Shown: positions 1 to 5,521 of the stretch, piece by piece | How positions within the stretch are numbered: the stretch's first letter is position 1 | Layout: every line of letters starts with the position of its first letter | Origin: Chloroflexota bacterium | GTDB taxonomy: Bacteria > Chloroflexota > Limnocylindria > Limnocylindrales > CSP1-4 | DNA: 14,155 nucleotides | Direction: 5' to 3' | Assembly (NCBI GenBank): GCA_021777365.1 | Contig: JAJYDP010000047.1 | Location: 1 to 14,155, forward strand | The notes under the pieces: model-generated | Database searches by the model: none | What the model was told of the DNA's origin: nothing | The model's input: the letters and a program-made list of their open reading frames with translations, nothing else | Translations under genes and position numbers: made by a program

Positions 1-603
1 GTACACGTGGTACGCGCGGTACACGGCGGAGGTGCCGTCGAACCCGATCGGGTACTCGAGCCCGTACGTGGTGGCGTAGCGCTGCACGTCGGCCACCGAG
101 GCCTCCTGCACGCTGACGCCGATCACCACGAGCCCCTGCGCGCGGTGGGCCTCGTACTCTTCCTCGATGGTGGGTGTCTCCGCCTGGCACGGCGGGCACC
201 ACGACGCGAAGAAGTTGATCCACACGGGGCGGCCGCGGAAGGCCGAGAGCTGCAGCGGCTGCCCGGCGAGGCTCGTCAGCCGGACGCGCCGGCCGTTCGA
301 CACGCCGGCGAGCTCCGGCGCGCGATCGCCGGGACGCAGCCCGACCTGCGCAGGGGCGAACGCGACGAACGAGGCGCCCGGCGTGGGCAGGGCCGCCGTG
401 GGTTTCCCCAGCGGCGTGGTCAGCACCCTGAGCCCGACGAACACGGCCACGATGGCGAGGCCGAGGACGACGAGCTGTCGCACGGTGAAGGGGCCGATGA
501 CGCCGCGCCTCGTCTCGACGTCGGCGTCGCCGGTCGCCTCGAGGTCACCGTCGCCGGGGATCTCGTCGCCGCGGACGTCGTCGCCGGGGCCGGGCCTAGA
601 CAC
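1..603 (-). CDS. TlpA/ResA-family membrane-anchored thioredoxin (3' end cut by window edge)
   Basis: The first 201 residues of a thioredoxin-fold thiol-disulfide oxidoreductase are present; the C-terminus lies beyond base 1. An acidic cytoplasmic N-terminus (about residues 1-40) is followed by one membrane anchor (about 44-62) and then a redoxin domain. This domain contains WINFFASWCPPCQAETP, with the CPPC active site at 136-139, and a typical IGVSVQE strand further on. Family members reduce disulfides outside the membrane, for example apocytochrome c haem-binding cysteines. The start is a GTG at 603-601, inside the stop of ccdA (8-bp overlap, GTGTCTAG). An in-frame TGA three codons upstream makes this GTG the first possible start, and the lack of a Shine-Dalgarno sequence suggests translational coupling. 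Gene order with ccdA upstream fits CcdA supplying its electrons. TlpA, ResA and CcmG cannot be told apart from sequence alone. Confidence 0.9.
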   Translation of the reverse strand, partial: MSRPGPGDDVRGDEIPGDGDLEATGDADVETRRGVIGPFTVRQLVVLGLAIVAVFVGLRVLTTPLGKPTAALPTPGASFVAFAPAQVGLRPGDRAPELAGVSNGRRVRLTSLAGQPLQLSAFRGRPVWINFFASWCPPCQAETPTIEEEYEAHRAQGLVVIGVSVQEASVADVQRYATTYGLEYPIGFDGTSAVYRAYHVY

Positions 604-1393
604 GGGGCGTCAGGTAGCTGAAGCGGGCCGAGAACCAGCCCAGCCAGTCGAAGACCAGGCTGAGCCCGACCAGCACGACCAGCGCCCCGCCGGCGAGCTC
701 CACCGCGCGCGCATGCGCGCGGAGCGCGGCAACCACGCCGGGGACGCGATCGAGAGCCAGGGCGAGTGCCAGGAACGGGATCCCCAGCCCGGCCGAGTAG
801 GCCACGAACAGCAGGCCGGCCTGGAGGCTCGGGCCGAGCGCCGCGAGACCGAGGATCGCGCCGAGCGTCGGCCCGATGCAGGGCGTCCACCCGAGCCCGA
901 AGATCGCGCCGAGCCCGAACGAGCCGAGTGGTGTCGTCCGCGCCGCACCGCCGAGCGGCACGGGCCCCGTCGCCTCGAGCGGCCGCCAGGTGCGGGCGAG
1001 CAGCGGGATCGGCAGCAGGCCGGCCAGGTTCAGGCCGAGCACGATCAGCACCAGGCCGCCGGCCTCGCGGAGCATCGGCAGCGAAGGCGCGAGGACGCCG
1101 CCGGCATACGTCGCCGTGACGCCGAGCACCGTGAACACGCCGCCGAAGCCCACCACGAACGCGATCGCGTGGGCGAACGCGACCCAGCGCGACGCCCCGG
1201 CAAGCGAGGCGGAGGCGCCGGACCCGCCGCCTGCGACGACGAGTGTCCGGCCTCCATCCGGCCGTACCGGGCCGGCGGCCGCGCTCGCCGCGCCGAGCGC
1301 GCCCAGGTACGCGGGGACGACCGGCAGGACGCAGGGCGAGAGGAAGCTCAACAGGCCCGCCAGGATCGCGGCGGCCAGCGTGAGGTCAGACAT
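596..1393 (-). CDS. ccdA: CcdA-type thiol-disulfide transmembrane reductant carrier
   Basis: A 265-residue polytopic membrane protein matching the usual CcdA length and about six transmembrane segments. CcdA carries reducing equivalents from cytoplasmic thioredoxin across the membrane to periplasmic or extracytoplasmic thioredoxin-like proteins. The two family hallmark cysteines are visible: SFLSPCVLP in helix 1 (C21) and GWTPCIGP in helix 4 (C162). Both are flanked by the conserved prolines and glycines of this family. I chose the ATG at 1393-1391 (MSDLTLAAAILAG), because an upstream extension of 18 residues is proline/arginine-rich, lies before the first helix and would overlap the preceding gene heavily. 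With this start the gene overlaps the glutaredoxin-like gene by 8 bp (ATGTCTGA) and the TlpA-like gene by 8 bp at its end. This implies one polycistronic mRNA with coupled translation. Confidence 0.93.
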   Translation of the reverse strand: MSDLTLAAAILAGLLSFLSPCVLPVVPAYLGALGAASAAAGPVRPDGGRTLVVAGGGSGASASLAGASRWVAFAHAIAFVVGFGGVFTVLGVTATYAGGVLAPSLPMLREAGGLVLIVLGLNLAGLLPIPLLARTWRPLEATGPVPLGGAARTTPLGSFGLGAIFGLGWTPCIGPTLGAILGLAALGPSLQAGLLFVAYSAGLGIPFLALALALDRVPGVVAALRAHARAVELAGGALVVLVGLSLVFDWLGWFSARFSYLTPRV

Positions 1394-1742
1394 GGCGGGG
1401 GGAACCGGCCGGCTGCGCGGCGTCCGGAGCGGTGTCGGCCGTCCCATCGTCGAGCGCCTCGCGCAGGAAGGCGCGGATGGCGCCGGGACGCATCGCGAGC
1501 GGCAGCTCGCGGCCGGACGCGTCGGCCAGGACCGGGATCGTGTCGCCGTACCGGCGGAGCAACCCGGGATCCGTCTCGATGTCGATCTCCCCGACCTCGA
1601 TGAACGCCGCCGGCCGGCCGCGCGCGGCGGCCTCGGCCCCGGCGTCAGCCAGCGCGCGCGCGAGCTCGTCGCGCGCCTCGTCGCAGAGGTGGCAGCCCGG
1701 ACGCGTGTAGAGGATCAGGGCAGGGAGAGGGGAGACCGGCAC
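1386..1742 (-). CDS. glutaredoxin-like small thiol-redox protein (DUF836-type)
   Basis: A 118-residue cytoplasmic protein with a thioredoxin/glutaredoxin fold of the short glutaredoxin-like (DUF836) kind. The first strand, ALILYTRPGCHLCDEA, holds the CxxC pair C17/C20. A later D-T-I-P-V motif supplies the cis-proline (P70) that faces the active site in this fold. The C-terminus after about residue 98 is alanine/proline-rich and probably disordered. The start is a GTG at 1742-1740, the first possible start because an in-frame TAG lies three codons before it. No Shine-Dalgarno sequence is visible, but a TAGAAT hexamer sits 6 nt before the GTG, suggesting a leaderless mRNA. It is the first gene of the operon with ccdA and the TlpA-like gene, so a role in cytoplasmic thiol supply to CcdA is plausible; that role is an inference. 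Confidence 0.88.
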   Translation of the reverse strand: MPVSPLPALILYTRPGCHLCDEARDELARALADAGAEAAARGRPAAFIEVGEIDIETDPGLLRRYGDTIPVLADASGRELPLAMRPGAIRAFLREALDDGTADTAPDAAQPAGSPRHV

Positions 1743-1748
1743 GGCGGC

Positions 1749-1754
1749 ATTCTA
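1749..1754 (-). promoter_or_regulatory. -10-like hexamer for the redox operon (leaderless arrangement)
   Basis: Read on the minus strand, TAGAAT matches the bacterial -10 consensus at five of six positions. It ends 6 nt before the GTG start of the glutaredoxin-like gene, so transcription would begin at or next to the start codon. I see no good -35 at the expected distance. The absence of a ribosome binding site supports a leaderless message. Confidence 0.5.
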
Positions 1755-1872
1755 TGGCAGCCTCGCCGGAGAGCCATCCGGGTGCCCGCCCGGGGCGGTC
1801 CCGGGGTGCGCCACCGAGCGTGGCGCGGTGCCGGCGAGGGACCGCCGCGCTCTCGGACGACGGGTTCGGCCG

Positions 1873-1878
1873 TACAAT
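1873..1878 (+). promoter_or_regulatory. -10-like hexamer for tRNA-Arg
   Basis: TACAAT lies 10 nt before the first base of the tRNA-Arg gene. It matches the -10 consensus at five of six positions, and the placement would give a short 5' leader. No clear -35 element is seen upstream. Confidence 0.5.
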
Positions 1879-1888
1879 CCAGCGGCGT

Positions 1889-1961
1889 GCCCCCGTAGCT
1901 CAGTGGATAGAGCGAGGCCGTCCTAAGGCCTGCGTCGGCGGTTCGAGTCCGTCCGGGGGCG
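1889..1961 (+). tRNA. trnR: tRNA-Arg (anticodon CCT)
   Basis: The full cloverleaf can be folded by hand. The acceptor stem GCCCCCG pairs perfectly with CGGGGGC at 1954-1960. The D-arm is GCTC/GAGC with an 8-nt AGTGGATA loop. The anticodon stem AGGCC/GGCCT (1915-1919, 1927-1931) encloses the loop GTCCTAA, with anticodon CCT at 1922-1924 reading AGG. The variable region has five bases, and the T-arm GGCGG/CCGTC encloses TTCGAGT. The discriminator is G at 1961. CCA is not encoded; the next bases are CTTG. It diverges from the redox operon and converges on the M20 peptidase gene. Its 3' part and downstream flank recur at 4196-4225. Confidence 0.96.
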
Positions 1962-1973
1962 CTTGTTCATGCC
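1944..1973 (+). repeat. direct repeat, copy 1 (tRNA-Arg T-loop to 3' flank)
   Basis: Thirty bases from CGAGTCC in the T-loop, through the 3' acceptor strand, to CATGCC 12 bases past the tRNA are identical to 4196-4225. Beyond this, similarity continues imperfectly: GAATCCTTGAGC here against GGATCCGTGAGC there, then a shared TGGGCG and TCAAG. The placement at a tRNA 3' end is like an integrase attachment site, but no integrase is present in the window. Confidence 0.9.
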
Positions 1974-2018
1974 GAATCCTTGAGCCCTGGGCGGACTCTG
2001 CTCTGTCAAGCCCAGTGG

Positions 2019-3473
2019 TCAGCGAGGAAGCCCGTGAGCGCGACGGGCCCGCGGGGCGGGGTCATCCGCGTCGGGGGAGAGCGGCCGCGAGCCGAACATA
2101 CGCTCCGGCACTCCGATCCAGAACGCGGCCATGAGGCGCAGCGACTCCAGATCCATCCGCTCGTCGATGCCGTGGAGCATCCGTGCGAGTTCCCCGAAGG
2201 GGATGCGATCGCTCATCAGGGCCGCGCCGTAGGCGGTCGCGCCCAACCGTCGGAAGAACCGCGCGTCGCTGCTCCCGAAGAGGAACAGCGAGGGCACCAC
2301 CCGGGAACCGGGAACAAGGTCCGCGACGACGCCCCGGACGGTCCGAAAGAGCGGCGTGTCGACCGCAGAGGCGCTCGCCGGATCCTCGGTGATGATGTCG
2401 ATCCGGATCTCGTCCGCGAGGTCGCCGAGCGCGTGCCGGATGAACGCGCGGACATCATCGGCCGAGTGGCCGGGCAGCATCCGCACGTCGAGGTCGAGCT
2501 CGGCAAGGTTGGGGACCACGTTCACCTTCGTGCCGCTTCGCAGGACCGTCGGGGTGATCGTGGTGTGCGTGATGTTGTGGAGCGGACCCGGCATGAGTGC
2601 TCCGGGTGCCGCGAGGCCGCGCTCGAAGGTCTCGACGTCGTGCCAGGTCGCAGCGATCTCGGGCACCGGGTCGACCGCCTCGACGAAGGCCCGCCAGTCG
2701 CCCCCGAGGACTGCAGGCGGCGGGTTTGCCACGAGCCGGCGCACGAACTCGGCGATCTTCACCGTGGCGTTGTCGCACCCGAAGGGCATCGACCCGTGGC
2801 CGCCCCGGGCGGTCACCCGCAACCGGCACCAGCAGAGTCCGCGCTCGCCCGTCGCGACCTGGACGAGCGGTGCGCCGTCCCGCGCGGGCAGCGGCAGCCG
2901 GAACCCCGCCTCGGTCAGCACGTAGTCAGCGCGCACCGCGTCCGGTTCGTGCTGCGTGATCCAGCCCGCGCCCAGGGCTCCCCCGGCTTCCTCGTCGGCC
3001 TCGGCGAGGAAGAGCAGGGTGCCCCGCATGGGCGCCCGCCGGGCGAGCTCGCGCAGGGCGACGGCCATCGTCGCGGTCGAGCTCAGCATGTCGGCCGCGC
3101 CCCGGCCCCAGACCTCCCCGTCGACGAGTTCACCGCCGAAGGGATCACGCCGCCAGGCGGATGGCGTGGCGGGCACGACGTCGGTGTGGCCGAGGAGCAG
3201 CAGACGCGGCGCCGATGGGTCACTCCCTTCGAGCCGGGCGAGGAGGCTCACCCGGCCGGGCGCCGGCTCGAAGCGACGGAAGACGAGCCGGTCAGTGCGG
3301 AGAAAGCCCTCGAGGAGGTCGGCGTTGCGGATCTCCTGCCCTGACTCCACCGAACCGTCGTTCACGCAGCGGTTGCGGATCAGTCCCTGCAGGAGCCCGG
3401 TGGCCTCGTCGACGAGGGCCTCACTGCGGGTCCCCGTCGCCGGTCCATCGCTTCTCATGGCCGTCGCCGGCAT
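2019..3473 (-). CDS. M20-family zinc metallopeptidase (ArgE/DapE/carboxypeptidase S-like)
   Basis: A 484-residue cytoplasmic protein of the M20 aminoacylase/carboxypeptidase family, which hydrolyse N-acyl amino acids or short peptides at a two-metal centre. Visible motifs are LLLLGHTDVVPA (ligand H96, D98), WGRGAADM (bridging D128), EADEEAGG (catalytic E161, ligand E162), TEAGF (ligand E188), and a late H434 in LHGIDER. A lid/dimerisation domain spans about 210-355 and includes GGHGS. GSSDARFFRRLG near 400 is typical of the family. No signal peptide is seen. The start is the ATG at 3473, 7 nt after GAGGG; a GTG one codon earlier is also possible. It follows the SRPBCC gene by 15 bp, so the two are probably co-transcribed. 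The substrate cannot be given from sequence. The gene lies between two tRNA-Arg-derived repeats. Confidence 0.93.
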   Translation of the reverse strand: MPATAMRSDGPATGTRSEALVDEATGLLQGLIRNRCVNDGSVESGQEIRNADLLEGFLRTDRLVFRRFEPAPGRVSLLARLEGSDPSAPRLLLLGHTDVVPATPSAWRRDPFGGELVDGEVWGRGAADMLSSTATMAVALRELARRAPMRGTLLFLAEADEEAGGALGAGWITQHEPDAVRADYVLTEAGFRLPLPARDGAPLVQVATGERGLCWCRLRVTARGGHGSMPFGCDNATVKIAEFVRRLVANPPPAVLGGDWRAFVEAVDPVPEIAATWHDVETFERGLAAPGALMPGPLHNITHTTITPTVLRSGTKVNVVPNLAELDLDVRMLPGHSADDVRAFIRHALGDLADEIRIDIITEDPASASAVDTPLFRTVRGVVADLVPGSRVVPSLFLFGSSDARFFRRLGATAYGAALMSDRIPFGELARMLHGIDERMDLESLRLMAAFWIGVPERMFGSRPLSPDADDPAPRARRAHGLPR

Positions 3474-3488
3474 CACAGCACCCTCGGC

Positions 3489-3959
3489 TCAGGCTCCCAC
3501 GGTCGCCTCGCCCTGACGCAGCAAGGAGGCGAAGCGGTCGCAGGAGGTCGCCATCTGCCGCTCACTCATGCGCCGGACGAGGAACCGATCGGCGAGCGCA
3601 CGGAGGAGGCCGGGCGCCGCCGTGATGTCCTGCTCCCAGGTGAAGTCTGTGCCGCCTCCGGTCGCCTCGGCGAGCCGGATGGTGGAGCGGTAGGACATGC
3701 CGCCCCCGATCTCCGCGGCGACGTGGGCGTGCATCCGCGGGCGATCAACGGTGACGACCTCGAGCCGCAGGCGGTGGATCCCGTCGGGCCCCTTCAGGAC
3801 TAGGACCGCGGTGGTCCCGACCTGGTCATCCGGGCCACTCACCTCACCGATCTCGAGCAGTCCCTCGAGCCAGGTGGGCCAGCGCCGCAGGTCGGTCCCG
3901 AGCTGCCAGACGCGCTCGATCGGCGCGTCGACGTTGCGACGAATGCTCGCGTGGGCCAT
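3489..3959 (-). CDS. SRPBCC-family (polyketide cyclase/START-like) protein
   Basis: A 156-residue protein with the helix-grip fold of the SRPBCC superfamily, which binds hydrophobic ligands in a deep pocket. The start IRRNVDAPIERVWQLGTDLRRWPTWL is typical: a first strand, a conserved APIERVW turn, then W-P-W. The middle holds alternating strands (HRLRLEVVTVDRP, GMSYRSTIRLAE, TDFTWEQDIT) and the end is the long C-terminal helix. I chose the ATG at 3959-3957, with AAGGGGG 8 nt upstream; a longer frame upstream adds 28 low-complexity residues with no fold. It precedes the M20 gene by 15 bp. The ligand is unknown, and many such proteins are merely annotated as cyclase/dehydrase. Confidence 0.87.
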   Translation of the reverse strand: MAHASIRRNVDAPIERVWQLGTDLRRWPTWLEGLLEIGEVSGPDDQVGTTAVLVLKGPDGIHRLRLEVVTVDRPRMHAHVAAEIGGGMSYRSTIRLAEATGGGTDFTWEQDITAAPGLLRALADRFLVRRMSERQMATSCDRFASLLRQGEATVGA

Positions 3960-4498
3960 GGCGCACACCCCCTTCGCCGTTCGGTCATCGGCGCATGCCG
4001 GTGGCCAGGCGGGTCGGGTTCGCCAGTGGCTCGGACGCGGCACCGGCGGCCAGTGCGAGCGCCGCGCGTCAACGCCTCCCGCGTGGAGCCGAGCGTAGGC
4101 GAGTCAACCTGTCGGGACGTAGGGCCGCATTACCCCTCGTGCTCACACGGTTGCGTACCACGCGAGCGGGTCGGGCGATTTGCTTCGTGTGCCCCCGAGT
4201 CCGTCCGGGGGCGCTTGTTCATGCCCGGATCCGTGAGCATGGGCGACACCCCGCTGCCGTCAAGGGCCCGCGGCCTGGCAAGCGACGCGCCCATCCATGC
4301 CGAGACGCTTCCGCCGCGGGTCGGTCCCGCCGGTGGTTTGGTGCGGTCAGGGCGGCCAAGACAGCGGCCGCAGCTCGACGCCCCCCGCGACAAGTTCCCG
4401 TGGCCCGTCCCGGGACGCCAGGTCGTCCGGCGGCATCTGTGTGGTGGCGGGAGGTGCCGTGGCGGTTGCCCCGCCGGCGGAGCGAGGCAGGCAAGAGC
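3960..4498. other. intergenic region between divergent SRPBCC and lipoprotein genes
   Basis: This 539-base stretch contains the SRPBCC ribosome binding site on the minus strand at its left edge and the truncated tRNA-Arg copy at 4189-4225. At its right edge is a weak purine-rich stretch before the lipoprotein ATG. The frames open across it give arginine/proline-rich translations with no recognisable domain, so I call no gene here. No convincing promoter with both boxes was found. Confidence 0.6.
4189..4225 (+). pseudogene. truncated tRNA-Arg relic / direct repeat copy 2
   Basis: The sequence starts with GTGCCCCCG, identical to 1887-1895 (two bases before the tRNA plus its 5' acceptor strand). 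It continues directly as AGTCCGTCCGGGGGC and the same 3' flank found at 1946-1973. The D-arm, anticodon arm and most of the T-arm (50 bases) are missing, while the seven acceptor pairs GCCCCCG/CGGGGGC remain, so a short hairpin can still form. The missing part is bounded by CG in both places, consistent with a short-homology deletion. It cannot be a working tRNA. It could be a decayed duplicate of the tRNA locus or an attachment-site remnant. Weaker similarity to the tRNA flank runs on to about 4270. Confidence 0.75.
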
Positions 4499-5521
4499 AT
4501 GACCACGAGGAACCCCAGCGTGCTGATCCGGCGGCCCGGGTCTCGGGGGCGCCTCCATCCGCTGCTCCTCCTCGGCTCGCTGGCTGCGGTGGTCCTGCTC
4601 GGATGTGCGACGAGCGAGCGCCCGGCCGACGGCCGATCGGTACCGTCGACCGTTCGGCCGACCCCACCCGCGGCAGTCGTCTGGTGGTCCGCCGCTCCCA
4701 CGCCACCGCCTGCTGTCACGACCCAGCCGAGCGCGTCGCCCATCCCGCAGCCGACGCCGTCCGCGTCGCCCTACGCAGGCCTGCCCGCCACGCCTGCCGC
4801 GCTGCGCGTCGACCGGTTCGCCGAGGTGGTGGCGGACGACCTCGTGATCAGGTCCCGGCCTTCGGTGGGGAGCGACTCGGTGATCCTGGACCACCACCTC
4901 GGGGCCGGCGACCGGCTGTTCCTCGTGGCCGGTCCGGTGGAGGCGTCGGGGTACACGTGGTACGCCGGGCAGGACTCCGGGCCGTATGGGAACGAGCCGT
5001 TCGGGTGGGTCGCCTCCGCGAGCCGCGGTGGCGAGCCCTGGCTCGTCGGCCTCGACCTCGCCTGCCCGTCGCCCCCGGTCACGATCGAGCAACTCGCGAC
5101 GATGTTCGTCCTGGAGCGAGTCGCGTGCTTCGGGGACACCCCGCTGTCGTTCGAGGCGTACGCGTGGAGCAGGATGCTGGCGGACTGGCCGATGGGCTGG
5201 TGGGGCACGCCTGCCTGGCTGCTGCCGCTCGTACACCAGGAGTTCGTCGGTGACTACGGCCACTGGTTGGCGGTCGTCTACGCGCCGGCATCGAACATCG
5301 TGAGAACGGCGGACGGGTATGTCGGCGACCCGCCCGGCAACGGCATCCGCTACCGGATCACCGGGCACTTCGATGACCCCGCCTCCGTCTCGCGTCGTGT
5401 AGGCGGGATCGACCCCGTGACGGGGAGCAGACACGAGTACGCCCGGGATTTGGCGCGGCTCGACTGTCGTGCGCAGTTCGTGATCACCGATCGGGAGCCG
5501 CTCGAGGGGGTGCCGACATGA
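4499..5521 (+). CDS. SH3-like-domain lipoprotein of unknown function
   Basis: A 340-residue secreted lipoprotein. A basic N-terminus and hydrophobic core end in the lipobox L-L-G-C with C36 as the lipidated cysteine. A proline/serine/threonine-rich linker follows to about residue 95. A bacterial SH3-like module covers about 108-185 (DDLVIRSRPSVGSDSVIL ... WYAGQD ... FGWVAS). The rest contains CPSPPVTIEQLATMFVLERVACFGD, followed by aromatic-rich segments (WPMGWWGTPAWLLP). This resembles a C-terminal region I associate with Chloroflexota SH3 lipoproteins. Cysteines near 195, 212 and 323 may form disulfides. The ATG at 4499 starts exactly at the signal peptide; a longer open frame upstream has no signal. 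The stop overlaps the next start by 4 bp (ATGA), so the two genes form an operon. The substrate or partner is unknown. Confidence 0.85.
   Translation: MTTRNPSVLIRRPGSRGRLHPLLLLGSLAAVVLLGCATSERPADGRSVPSTVRPTPPAAVVWWSAAPTPPPAVTTQPSASPIPQPTPSASPYAGLPATPAALRVDRFAEVVADDLVIRSRPSVGSDSVILDHHLGAGDRLFLVAGPVEASGYTWYAGQDSGPYGNEPFGWVASASRGGEPWLVGLDLACPSPPVTIEQLATMFVLERVACFGDTPLSFEAYAWSRMLADWPMGWWGTPAWLLPLVHQEFVGDYGHWLAVVYAPASNIVRTADGYVGDPPGNGIRYRITGHFDDPASVSRRVGGIDPVTGSRHEYARDLARLDCRAQFVITDREPLEGVPT

Noticed and set aside
167..1603. 478-codon plus-strand open frame across the redox operon
   Set aside because: Opposite three genes with hallmark CxxC and CcdA motifs; composition is that of an antisense shadow.
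1987..2015. Possible hairpin CTGGGC/GCCCAG after tRNA-Arg as a terminator
   Set aside because: Six pairs with a 17-base loop and no T-run; too weak to call.
4191..4213. GCCCCCG/CGGGGGC hairpin as an intrinsic terminator
   Set aside because: No gene ends upstream on that strand and no T-run follows; it is better explained as tRNA-Arg acceptor-stem remains.
3995..4498. N-terminal extension of the SH3-like lipoprotein (open frame from 3995)
   Set aside because: The extension is arginine/alanine-rich, would bury the signal peptide internally, and spans the tRNA relic.
1..4965. 15-base identical stretch GTACACGTGGTACGC at 1-15 and 4951-4965
   Set aside because: Both lie inside genes on opposite strands and encode unrelated tyrosine-containing segments; no flanking similarity, so it is taken as chance.
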